Source: Dasyornis broadbenti | Lineage: Eukaryota; Chordata; Aves; Passeriformes; Dasyornithidae | Direction: 5' to 3' | Length of the DNA: 64,000 nucleotides | Assembly: GCA_013397935.1 (NCBI GenBank) | Contig: VZRN01005835.1 | Span: forward strand, 1,269,690-1,333,689 | Part shown: one piece after another, positions 49,306-61,300 of the stretch | Layout: each line of letters begins with the position of its first letter | How positions within the stretch are numbered: position 1 is the stretch's first letter | Notes under the pieces: model-generated | Database searches by the model: none | The model's input: the letters and a program-made list of their open reading frames with translations, nothing else | What the model was told of the DNA's origin: nothing | Made by a program: the position numbers and the translations under genes

Positions 49306-52300
49306 AGTTTACCTCCTAATCCCTGCTTTGCAGTAACCACGTTTTACTACAACTCTTTGCTGTACCTGGCCAGAGATGAGGTTTTCTCTTTTTAGTTCTG
49401 ATACTGTCTGGCAGCTGCTTTGCTGTCTTCCTCACATGGCAGGCATCACTCAAGATGATTTTAGCAAATGCTTTGTTCATTTGTTTTGTTTTCAGTTGCA
49501 AGTCTTCAGGTTAAGTGAAAGGCTAAGTACAGATTCAAGCATGCAGTCTGTATCTATTTAAATAAATGTCAAAATTTTGAAATGCTATCATATCAAAATA
49601 CTTCCATCAAATCCCTTATCCATAGGAAAAGAAATATAAGGAGGCCTAGCTTGAGGTCAATTTTCACAGTCATTAAACGAGCACAGCTCCCACTGACAGC
49701 TGCATTCTCTGCCATTTTACTACATTTCCATGGATGCTGAGAAAACAATTAATAGATTTGATTAGCAATTTGCATATTAAACCATAGGAAGAAAGCTAAA
49801 TAAAAAGTGGTTAAAGAAATACAACAATAAGTTCTGACCCCTAGATCATTGGCTAGAAAAGTACAATTTGCTTCTTTTTACGTCATCAGAGGACTCAATC
49901 CCATAGTACCAATTCTGCCCCTTTCTTTTTTTGGGTCTGCTGAGTTGTGCTTCGAGGAGTGAAGAACACCCTTCCACCAGTGTCTGCTGGCAGATGGGAC
50001 ACAGATTCCAGCTAAGCACTGCACCTGAGAGCAACATAACTTTTGTTACTGTTACTAAATTATGTGTTCTCGTGACAGCATTCGGGAAACTTTACTGGAT
50101 GACAAGTCAGCCAGTACAATAAACACTGTTGTCCTGTGCCAGCTGATTACAAATACTCATCATTCTTCTATTCCATATGGTGGAACTCAATACTACCTGG
50201 GAGGTTTTGCATGATCTTACGACTTTTTAAATGTCAGATAGATTAATTAAGATTATTTATTACTGTGTTAGATTGGAAAATTACATTCACATGGAAAAGA
50301 GTGACTGGATTATCTTAGTTTTTTGACTGTGACTTGTACAAGATTTCTAATAGCCATGAAGGAACTAATTTGTAGGCTACCCTAAATAAATTGCATTTTA
50401 TTGATAAACTATATTACAATTTTAAAATGTTTTACTTTATATTTGAAATTCATTTCTACACAGGCACAGGAATGTTATTTGAAAACAAAGGACTAATTTT
50501 GAGATTCAGTCGAGGGAGTTTTGTTTGTGCTTTTCTTTCAAAACCAAACAAACAAAAAAAGACAACAGCTATCTGTCATGCCCTGAAGTAAGCTACACTT
50601 CAGTTTTATAAAGGAAAACAAAGGCAGAAACTAGAGAAGTACAGAACTGGCCACTTTCTCCTTGTTCTCCCAGCATTTCTGTCATTTCTCATTTTTCTGG
50701 CCTAAGATTTTCTCAAACTGCCCAAAGGTTTGTGCAGTTGACTTACTCACAGCTGCCCTCCCCACACTACCGGATGAGACATGAAATGAAACAGTTTAGA
50801 TAAACTTTGTTACTTTTTTTTTTATTTCTTCAGACTAAAGCAACACACACAACTACACTTCACGCTTTCATTTTCTTTTTCCCGTTGCTGAATTAATAGA
50901 ACCTGTTAACAGAAAAGCCTCAAAAACTGAGGAAGAAATCGATGAAGACAGCAAAATTAACCAAGAGACTGTCACTTCACGTCCAGTGACCATCCTTTTA
51001 ACCCTTACAAAATATTCTCTTAATACCTCATACCTATCTCCTACTTCAATCATCCCTGGCTGTCATTATAGGAACTACCTAGTCTTTCTTCCCATAAAAC
51101 TAGATTTCCACCATTTCCAACATCAGCATTCTCTAGAAAAACCACACTGTTCCCAAATCTTTCCCAGATTATATGGAAAAATATTACCATGTTTGAGGCA
51201 GACATTCCCTACAAGGTTGTACCTAAAATACTCTGAAATAGTGTTATACATCCCACTATTTAAAAAAAAAAAAAAAAACCAAAAAAAAAAAAACCCAACT
51301 CTTTTCTCAGCCAGAAACACTAAGCTTTTGTGTTGAAAAGAAAATACTTAAAGCTCCTGCATTCAGTGTGAAGAATAACACTGCATTTTAGATTAAGGCA
51401 GAAAACTACCATTTTTTAAAGACACAAAGAACAGAGAGAAAGAAATATTTCAGTATATGGCATTGCATAGTTCTAAGCAGATCATTAAGTAATTCTTAAT
51501 GATAGTGTACTACAACTGAGCTGAAGAATAGGAAACTGAGCTGGCGAGCAGTGAGCAGCACACACAAAAGTACCTCTGCTCCTCAGGGACAGAGGCACAG
51601 GGGAATCAGAAGAAATCTTGTCCAAAATTTTTCAAAGAAAGAATTAAAATTCAATCCATAACTCAAAGCAAGACTTTTAATAAAACCACCAGTGTGTTCT
51701 GGTTTTAATAATAATGCAGATTAAATACTGAAGACCTTAATTGAGGTTAATTTCATGATCTGATCTGAACCTTCTGTTCCAGTGAAGTCACCAAGTCTGA
51801 CCAGCAAACTGCCATGCAGAGTGAAATTCAGAGGACACATCCAAGGAGAGAGCTCTTCCACTACGTCCTGGTTCCATGAATGAAAAATAGAGCTGCAAAA
51901 CACCAAGTGCCAGCTCAGAGCAGCACAGAAGTAAGAACTGTGCCAACCCAGAGCTTAATGCAGTGCTGACACAGACGACAACTTTCAGGCTTTGTTTTTC
52001 CAGATTAAGGTAATTTCAAAATCTACAAACATGGATGTTAATCTAAATTCCTTCCAACTCGGTGTTTATTTAGTTCCAATGTATTCTAAATTCTGGCAGT
52101 CACATACAAAGGAAGATTTAATGCCTTATCCCTTAAGCAAAGAGTGATTAATAAGCACCAAAATTCCAAAGGAACTATGAGAGATATCTTACCTATTTCA
52201 TCTGCAAAAATGACTGTAAGCTATTACTTATGACACCAAATTAAATATTAATGTTCCTTAATATTACTCTTAACATTAAGAATCCTTGCATGTTAAATAT

Positions 52301-53163
52301 TAAATCCACAACTAAAAGTAAGATTGGAAAATTACTTGCAAAAACTGTTAGATAACTATGCCCAGTAATAATATGAAGTTGAATTCAGTTGCTATTCTCA
52401 GGAATCACTGCCCCACTGAGCTAGAAGGGGATACACATATTCTGACTCAAAATGTTTCCAAAATACTGTCAGAGAGGCACAAGGTAGTAGTACAACTCTA
52501 CACAACAGGAAAAGTGTCAATTCTGTGCAAGCACAGCAGCAGAATCTTCCATGAAAATGTTTATTTCTGCCTTTTGGTTTCACAGGTACATCTGGCCACC
52601 ACCTACGTTTTCTCCCTTGTTCCCCTCCTGGCACCACATTTTATATATGTTCATTTATACAAGAGCACTCTTTTCTATCCTTTTGCCCCACAATTTCAGT
52701 TAAGTGGCTAATGCATCTACACAGGCCAGTAAAAATGGCAGCAATTTATGAAGTAATGCTGCTATTTGCAAATAAAATATTCTGTAACAATTTAGGAAAC
52801 CAAGTAGAAATCAAAACATTCTTGAAAACCGAAGGTTGAAAGTACCACATTGATTCATTCTGAATTTTCAAGTTGACACCAATTTTAAAGTTTTAGATTT
52901 GGCAGCTCGAGGTACAACACAGTCTCAAGCTCACACAAACACCCATCTTTACTTGAGCCATTGAGTGCTTCCCCGGGCAATCCAGCTCAGAAATTTCTAT
53001 TTCCATATGCCTCCCATGTGCTAATGAGATGTTAAGCTGGTAATGCTGCAGCCACAATGGTGCAATAACAGACAAGGCAAGGCTTGCAGGCCAGGGACAG
53101 CACCCACAACACCATATGCTGCGTAACCTGTGCAAACAGAGCTTGCTTCATTGCACAGACAGG
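49302..53163. other. Unique DNA without a supported gene
   Basis: Homopolymers and chance frames only. A lysine-rich minus-strand frame near 49850-49960 (RPKKRKGQNWYYGIESSDD) looks protein-like but has no clear donor. Confidence 0.5.
51262..51293. repeat. Interrupted poly-A tract
   Basis: A17-CC-A13, simple low-complexity sequence. Confidence 0.95.
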
Positions 53164-53767
53164 CATAGAATCGCAGAAAGGTTTGGGTTAGAAAGGTCTG
53201 GATTTGGGTTTGACCTTAAATATCATCTCATTACAACTCCCCTGCCATGGGCTGGGTTACTTTCCTCCAGATCAGGAGGCTCAAAGTGCCGTCCAGTCTG
53301 GCCTTGAAAACTTCCAGGGATGGGGCATCCACAGATTTTGTGGCAACTTATGCCAGCATCTTGCTACCCTCGCAGTAAAGAATTTTCTCCTAATATCTAA
53401 TCTAAACATGCCCCCTTTCACTCTTAAGTCAGTACCCCTTGTGCTTCCACTCCACACCCAAGGGTCCCTCTCCAGTTCTCTTGCAGCACCTTCAGGCTGC
53501 TGTTCAGGTCTCCTTGGAAGCCTTCTCCAGGCTACGCAACCCCAACTCTCTCAGCCTGTCTTCATAGGAGAGGTGCTCCAGCCCTCTGACCATCTTTGTG
53601 GCCTCCTCTGGACTTGTTCCAACAGCTCCATGTCCTTTCTGTGCTGGGACCCCAGAGCTGGATGCAGCTCTGCAGGTGGGGTCTCACCTGAGCAGAATGG
53701 AGGGGCAGAATCACCTCCCTTGATGTGCTGCCCACGGGGCTTTGGATGAGTCCAGGGTGTGGCTGAC
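53164..53767 (-). mobile_element. CR1 LINE, 3' end, about 600 bp
   Basis: The plus strand starts CATAGAATCGCAGAAAGG, the reverse complement of the CR1 ATTCTATG-type tail. It then follows the standard order: TGCCATGGGCTGGG, CTTCCAGGGATGGGGCATCC, AGTAAAGAATTTTCTCCTAA, CCTTGTGCTTCCA, TCAGCCTGTCTTCATAGGAG, TGTGGCCTCCTCTGGACTTG and CTGGATGCAGCTCTGCAGGT. It is 5'-truncated. Near 53180-53215 it has a local insertion or partial duplication compared with the usual GGTTTGGGTTGGAAGGGACC start. The apparent 181- and 100-codon frames here are CR1 remnants. Confidence 0.93.
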
Positions 53768-54114
53768 ATTCCTGTGTGTCCTTCTCTTTGCCCTAAGAAC
53801 ATTCCAATAAACAGGAAAAATGTAATTCCTGCTACAGATCTCAGCTTTCCCATTACTTAGAAGTGAAAAATTAAATATTCCATGATGAAAAAATGTATCA
53901 GATAATTAGCATAAAATAAATATTATGCCCAAAACTTTTGTACCACATGCTTATTGTACATTTTTAAAGCAATGCCTAAGAAAGTTTAGAAAGTTTCTAA
54001 AAAGCTGCGCTTATAGGCAAAGTGTTCATTTCTGTAAAAAAACTAATGGGTTTCTGATATATTTCTTTGGTAAATGGGTTAACTAAATTAGAATTTTGGG
54101 TTTGGCCTTTATTG

Positions 54115-54250
54115 GGGTTTTTTTTTTTTGTCATTGTTTTTAATTAAGTTGGTCCCTTGCCTGGAGCAGCCAGAGTTGTTTACCCACAATGGCCATGAAA
54201 TTCCCTGTGCTTGATGGTTTAATTATCTCCTCATTGCCTGGTAATTCCTT
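54115..54250. promoter_or_regulatory. Possible conserved non-coding element
   Basis: Contains two AATTA-type homeodomain sites (TTTTAATTAAG, TTTAATTATC) around an ACAATGG SOX-type site, in complex sequence without repeats. It is only a candidate. Confidence 0.22.
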
Positions 54251-55411
54251 TAAGGCTTTTTTTCTTTTTTTTTTTCAAAGTGGCACAGCAAACAAAAACA
54301 ATCATCTGTCTGTCTTCCTTTGTTCAATCTTACGAACTTACGCTGTCCTCTTCTTCACATATGACTTTTAAATTGATGGATTAAGGCAGTGTCTATTTTA
54401 AACATAGTATAAATTATTTTGTTTACTTTTTCAGTGACCTGAGCCACCACAGTCCATGACCTGTACAAACACCTGCTGCCTACAGACATTACAGGACCTG
54501 AATTTTGTTTATTTGTTTGGCTGCATCACCTGTCAGATGCAGAAAATTCTACTGAGAAGAGCATGGCAAGTTCCATGCACCTCCCACCTCAACACTGTCT
54601 GATTCTGTTAGTGGTCTGGCTGTGATGAGAGCTAGGTCTGAAAGCTACGAACATCCTTCACCAGGCTAGAATGGGAGTAACACTGTATGGACAGAAATAG
54701 AATATGCTGAAAGATAACCATGCACGAAGAAAGAGGAAAATCCAGTATTGCTGAATAGCAGGCAAGTTGGCTGTAGTATGACAGAGACTTTACAAGTTTT
54801 CTATACTAATGAACACTTCTCATTAGGTTCCAAAAAAATCACTTTATGCATTTTTCATTAAAATACAAAAACCAGACTGCTTGACAGTATGTAACAATAG
54901 AATTTACTATGGTCTCAAGAGGCAGCCAGCTCACCATCTCCTCATAGACACAGAAATTCTCTAAACACAAACAGGAACAAAACAAACTTTAAGGTAAAAT
55001 GGGAAGTAGCCAAGCACACAAAGATTTATCTTCATTGTTAAAGATTCAGGAAAGCTGCAACACTGGGACTGGTTATGGCACACTCTTTCTTTTCCCGTCT
55101 GGTAGGCAAATTTCTATTAGCCCTGATGTTTTTATGGCTCCCCAGAAATGCCCTGCTCTGCAGACACCAGCTCTCCTCTAGTTCCTCATTGCCATTCAAA
55201 CAGAGGCACATCCAACCTTGCCTATTTCAGGACTCAAAATTCCAGTCTGACCCTCGGCCCGATGAGTGTTTCCAAGATGAGACCTGCACTTCCTATCAAA
55301 ATACCAGCACTACTGGGTCACTTTTACCATCTTGTCTCTTCTGTGCATTTCCAGAGTCAACATACAAGAGGCTAAATTACTGAGAAGTTTTAAAATTTCT
55401 TAAATTAAGCT

Positions 55412-55413
<2 letters not shown>

Positions 55414-55454
<41 letters not shown>
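55414..55454. repeat. 41-nt poly-T tract
   Basis: An uninterrupted run of T. On the minus strand it is a poly-A that could mark the tail of a retroposed RNA lying at 55455 and above, but no source gene is recognised and no target duplication is evident. Confidence 0.95.
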
Positions 55455-55458
<4 letters not shown>

Positions 55459-55489
55459 GAAAACAAAACCCCGAAGCCAAGGTCTTACA

Positions 55490-55550
55490 AAGTGCTTCCT
55501 TGAGCTTCAGTAAACCTACAGCACTGCAAATGGGGTCAGAATCTGCTCCC
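55490..55550 (-). repeat. Possible copy of the same ancient repeat module
   Basis: The minus strand contains GGAGCAGATTCTGACCCCAT, then a GTGCTGTAGGTTTACTGAAG stretch. This is similar in layout to the 24.3-kb segment. The match is weak. Confidence 0.25.
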
Positions 55551-58254
55551 ATCACTTCGGGGAGGTGAGAGATGTCTGGCATTGCTGACTATACAACAAA
55601 GGCTCTTTTGAATTATTTACTACAGTAGAACTAACAAATCACCTGGGTGTAAAGCTGCAACACTGTTCCAAATACGGAAATGAAAAACTAGGGTCAAAAT
55701 TGACAGGCTGGCATTGTCTTTTAAAATTGCTTAAAATATATATATTCTTGCACTTCGTAATGCAATTTCCATAGAAGTATTTCTACCTTAACTTTCAAAT
55801 TTTAGTGGGAGACATTGTTCTTTCAGAACACAAAAATAGATTCTCAAAGATGATGTTTTTCAGAACTTAGGAAGCACCTGCCAAGACAAATTCCCAGAGA
55901 CATGGGCTATATCATCATCAGTATTTCATTTAAAATAGGCAAAATGCTTTAAGTTTATGTTTTACAGTTTTGGCCCCTTTCTTTTTCCCCCATCTGGAAC
56001 AGTTCATGAGGATAAAGCTAATGCTTCTGTTTTCTAAAAGAATTTAAAAAAAAAAAAAAACACCAAAAAAAACAAAGAGATAGCCATAAACATCAGATCT
56101 CTGCTTCAGGCAAAATGCCCAAGCATGTAATTCTATATTAACATTAAAAAATTTGATTGTTAAGGTAATTTCAGAGCACTGAAAATGAGTAATCATAATT
56201 TTTCTTTTGAAAAAGAGTACAGTTTTTCTATATTTTCCTCTTGATATAAATCTTAATAAATATTCATAGTAACTCTAGGACACCTCATTAACAAGCTGTT
56301 CAACAAGTAGAGCAAGTGCTGAATTAGGTGTTTAAAATAATTGTTATAAATGTATGTTCTCAGAGTAACATGGAAACAATTGTAGCATGTTTCTGAGAGG
56401 AACATTAGATTTATTTAAATATGGTAGCCAACAAATGCTACCACCCGGAAGAAGGCTCCAAGGTTTGGCTCTAGCAGAAAAAGCAAAGAGAGAACTCCAG
56501 CTGGGTTACCTTCCTTTTGTCCCCACTGCTCAGGTAAGAAGTGCCTTATTCCCAAAATCTCTGGAGACTCTGCTTTGCTTAAACTGGGATTCATCGCATT
56601 GCTTCCCAGATCAGCATCTGTAACCCTTCAGTTTTCACCCATGGGTTATAAAATACAGCCCCAAACTGGACCAAAGGATTTTGGTTTCTGTATAATAATC
56701 ATGGTTGGAGGTGAGATCTTTGGACATCAGATCAGACAGTTTATTTCTGGAATACTTTTTGTACAGGTCTAAAATAAGCTACCGTTTAATCTTGCTTCAG
56801 TGTCTCTGTTCCTTTCACCTTGTGACTCAGTGACTTTTCACATTCTGCTTTTGTCAGGGATCTGCTCTGCCAGGTTCCCACACATCTTTAGATCAGTCTT
56901 CAGCTGCAAATTGTAGGATTGTAGGACAACTCCTATTAACATCAATATGGACATCCACAACTCTTTTTTTTTTTTTAATAAACTGGTGCCTAGCATGCTT
57001 TTACTTGTGTGCGAGATTACCCCAGCTTGCCATTCAATTAAGAGCACCACCCAAAACAAACAAACAAAAATAGCTGTGAATGCTGAACCAAAACAACCCA
57101 AGATGAGACATTGTATCTCAATTTTCGGTTGGAGTTCAAGAAACAACTAAGATTTGGAGCTGCCAAGGAAGATTTACACCAGGTTTCCTTTGCTGAAATC
57201 TGTGAATGATAAAAGTTAAGGCTGAATTTTCCAACGACTACATAAACATAAAGGGTCACTCCTTACTGTGTCCTACAAGGATCCATACATACATTCAGTA
57301 AGTCTCCAAGCATAGGTTTGCTTGACCTTCTACCTTTTCTTCTGGTAAATCTTTCACATTATCTTCAAAATACTGATATGACAGGTATCAATGGTACTGA
57401 ACATCTTCTTCTGTGAAAAGCATAATAATAGGAGCAAAAAGCAAGGAGGGGGAAGTGTTTCCTCACTAAACACTCCCACTGCTTCATAGTACTTCTCTAT
57501 CCTCTGCTTAAAATAAGTCATTAGCAGAAGTTGAGATTTTGTAAAATGTTCATTCTTCAAACATATTCAGCATATCCTTCTTAATACCTTCTGTATATAC
57601 AGTCTTCTTCATTTACCACCAGATTAATTACTGATCAATTTTAGTGCAAGGTACTAAATATATTTACACGTATATTTTGACAGCCTAAATTCATTTAATA
57701 ATCTCAGCATGTAGACAGCTTTGCTTTTTGCAGTACACAGTTCCGAAGAAGCTATTGTGACCAGGCTTTTCATTTTTGTCAGAGAGAGAAAATCCAATTT
57801 ATAAAAACGTAGAGCTTTCACGGTGTTACATCAAACTGCTTTCTCATTTCACTTGCAAATACATAACAAAGCAGTCCAGCAACTCTGCACACAGCCTGTA
57901 CTGGGTCCTCTGATCCCTCTTGCTTTTTATGCTTTGGTAGGGAAATCTATCTCTAGGCTATCGCATCTTGATGGTACAGAAACTGATTTAAAGGTTTCTG
58001 GTAAATGTTATTTTCTCCACCTTGATGAGAATTTTTGTATCATCAGGCATTGCTGAAGGAAAACTTTGAAATGACTCAAGCCTTTACTGACAAAGAATAT
58101 ACTTTGCTCGCAGACAACTATCCTGACTCCCACTGTCACTAAAGCTCCCTTGCAATGCTTGAAGAACATTAAGATGCATTTGAGCTTTTTAAGACACACA
58201 TATCATACCATTTTTAAGAAGACTGAAGTCCACAGCAACTGGGAGGAGTTTTAC

Positions 58255-58300
58255 AAATATATACATGTATATACATATATGTATAACACATACACATTCT
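58255..58300. repeat. Imperfect AT/ACAT dinucleotide-type repeat
   Basis: ATATATACATGTATATACAT and similar units; partly self-complementary simple repeat. Confidence 0.8.
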
Positions 58301-61300
58301 CTAAGTGAAAGACAATAAACTCCAACAGTACCTGCAATTTGACATCAGATTACATACAGTTCCACTGATTTCATGTTAAAAATTACATACGCATACCAGA
58401 TCATCCTAAATAAATAATAAATGGCTATAATACAGCTATAAAATATTAAAACAAGTCTCACCGATCATCATTTTATCAGTTGACAATTTCTGTCCTACAG
58501 TTAAAGAATATACATCTCACATAACATTTTCAACACCGTGTGATTTTCCTAAGCAATCACTAACTTCAAACACAAGCCAGCTAAGCACAATAAAAGCGTA
58601 GACTGAATTTTCAGTACACCAGCTATCTTGCAGTAACTGCCCAAACATATTCTCTGACTCAAACGAGGTAAAGTCAAGACAAATTAAGACCATGAAAAAT
58701 AAGCGACCTCATATTTAACAGGAGAATATGCAGTAAAAATATGCTTATCTACAAAATGAGCCAAAAATGTGGCAGCTTCTATTGGGTTTGTTAAGAATTC
58801 CAAATGTTTTTAGGCTTCTTCATATTTTACGCTGCCACCTAGTGTAGGCTGTATTGATACATTCCACGCTTCCAACTATAGGCACTTGTGGTAACCAAAA
58901 CCAAAACAACTTCCATAAAAATAGCAGCCATCACTTTTGTTTGTATTGCCTGGAAACAATCAGTTCCTAGTAGAAAAAGTCGACGCTAGGCAGCTGAAAC
59001 AAAATTGCAGAACATAAAATTATCTGACACCAACAGCAGGAAAGCAAAAAAAAAAAAAGAATTCCTAGAGTTAAAAATAAATAATTCATCATTGTAACTC
59101 TATGGCTAAACAATTACCAAATATGATTCATTTGGAAAAATGTTTAACATAGATTCACTGAGTGAAAATTAATGCAAGTTAAGCATCTGTGCTTGTATAG
59201 AAACTACAGATCAAGTTGAACAATATTTCTCAATTGCAGGCCTAAACCGAGAAGGCATCTTTCAATTTTTACTTTTTCTTTTTTTTTACCAGGTGTTTCT
59301 CCCTCATTTACATCCTTTGTCTCTATTGCAAGGTTCAATCACTGGACCACCACCTGACGATCCTGGTCACAGTGCTCCTGTGGAAAGATCTGCTGGGCAG
59401 GACTGCAGGGGAGTTTGGTTTACGACCAGCTTTCCACTCAGAGGCAACACTGTGGAATTCTCGTTTCCAGCTAACCCAGAGAGGCTATGCCACGTGGTCA
59501 TTCTACAAAAGCCACCCAAGTTCTGTGTCATGACAGGCAGTAATACAGAAATTTCAGACACAGTGGAGCTCTATGGCTGCCTTTTGAAGTGGGGGTAAAG
59601 AAATACCCAACTCACACAATTACTTGGCTAAAGCAAAAAGGCAGTCCTCAAACACTCCAACTTTTAGATTATTAATTTGAAAAATTAAAGATCTTCTCAT
59701 CAATTGAAAGTATATTTTTAAAACTATAAAAATAGCAGACTGACGTTTTTGTGAACGTCAAATGCAGTACCTCCTGCTCTGTGTACCAAAGCCCGTTCTC
59801 ATTTACAGAATAAAATGGAATAACCCAATAAAGATATTATTCCAAAATTACATTTCTATAGCAGAGAAAGTTATTTCATCTTAGAAAACTCAGTTTTACT
59901 GACAGCTGTTTTCTTTAGCCACTTACACAAACACAAAGCAAACAGAACCTTTTACTGCTGCTACAGAAACACCGTACAATGCCAGAGTTGATGCATTCTG
60001 CTTAACGCTCCATTTGCACAGCCACAAATGCACAAGATACCAAGCCACATTTCACACCTAGATTTTACACCCATTTGCATTTTTCTGAGCCATTTTCATA
60101 ACAGAAATATGCACCCTAGGTTTAGTGCATCTTCCTCTCATTGTAATAATACACTAAAATCACACTTGATAAATAAACAAACACTACACAAACTTGATGG
60201 TACATGAACAACTGTTGTCAAAACTGATGTCAAAATACAATAAAAGCTTATTTCCCACAAGACTTTCTTCCTCTTAATTGTCCATTTCATATCCACCTCT
60301 TGCAGTCTCATTAAAAAACAGGGTCCTTCTAGAGCCTCATATTAAAAGATTTCACTCTATTTGCCAAATTAGTGTTTTTGCAGCAAGAAACTCCTCTTGG
60401 CAAGAGTACAGATAACAGAAGGAAAGACGTTGATACAAATGAAAGTGGTTTAGTTATTTATATGTGTTAAGTTTAAGAGAAAGTGCTCCCCAGACTGACT
60501 TAACTGCTGTACTCGGGATAAATTTTCACTGGGGTCACAGGGTGAAATTTCATAGAAACAGGATACACAACAAAAAAAAAAACATCCATCAAAAAAGCAC
60601 AAATGGATTTCATTTTTAATGCCATGACACCCTGGAAGAGAGCACAAACTCAGCCTGCCAAAGTGACCTCAATAAACAGCATCACATTTAACACTTTGAC
60701 ACACTACTATGTCAAGTAAGCACCTTTAGCTTGTGTTTTCTTATGTATTTTCACTAAACAAAGCCTTCTTCAACATTAAAAACAATCCAAAGGAACCTAT
60801 GGGGCAAATTCACTGACAAATAGGAAGAGGCTTAATTTGCAGGCTGAAGCAAAAAGACTATTAGCATCTAAACCCAATTTTAAACCTCCTGTGCAGAAAG
60901 AGAGCTGAAGCAACTGTAAACAGAACACTCCTGCCCAGTCTCTTTGGATTCAGAAGGGTGGTAAGTTCTTTAAACCTTGGACCTATAACGTGTGCAAAGC
61001 AGCAATAACTCTACATTTCTTAAAAGTCCCACTAATGGCACTGACATCAAACAATTCAAAACGCATTGCTGAAACATATAAGCTAACTTTGTCTTTGTAA
61101 ACTTGAAAAACACACAGAATAAGCAGATACAATTTGTTCTATTCACTCCCTCTTCAGACAAATTAATCATCATACCATGTACAGCATAAGATGTCCACTT
61201 CACTTTTCAGTATGTTATCTCAGTATACCTTGCCAAAAAGGTACACAAGACTTGGAAGACAGACAACGTATCCTGTCTCCTAATAGCAATTTTCATAGTA

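Noticed and set aside
53204..53749. 181-codon plus-strand open frame
   Set aside because: It is antisense CR1 sequence.
56387..56533. Plus-strand frame ending at CTCAG|GTAAGAAG
   Set aside because: The donor is good but there is no pyrimidine tract or acceptor, and no neighbouring exon.
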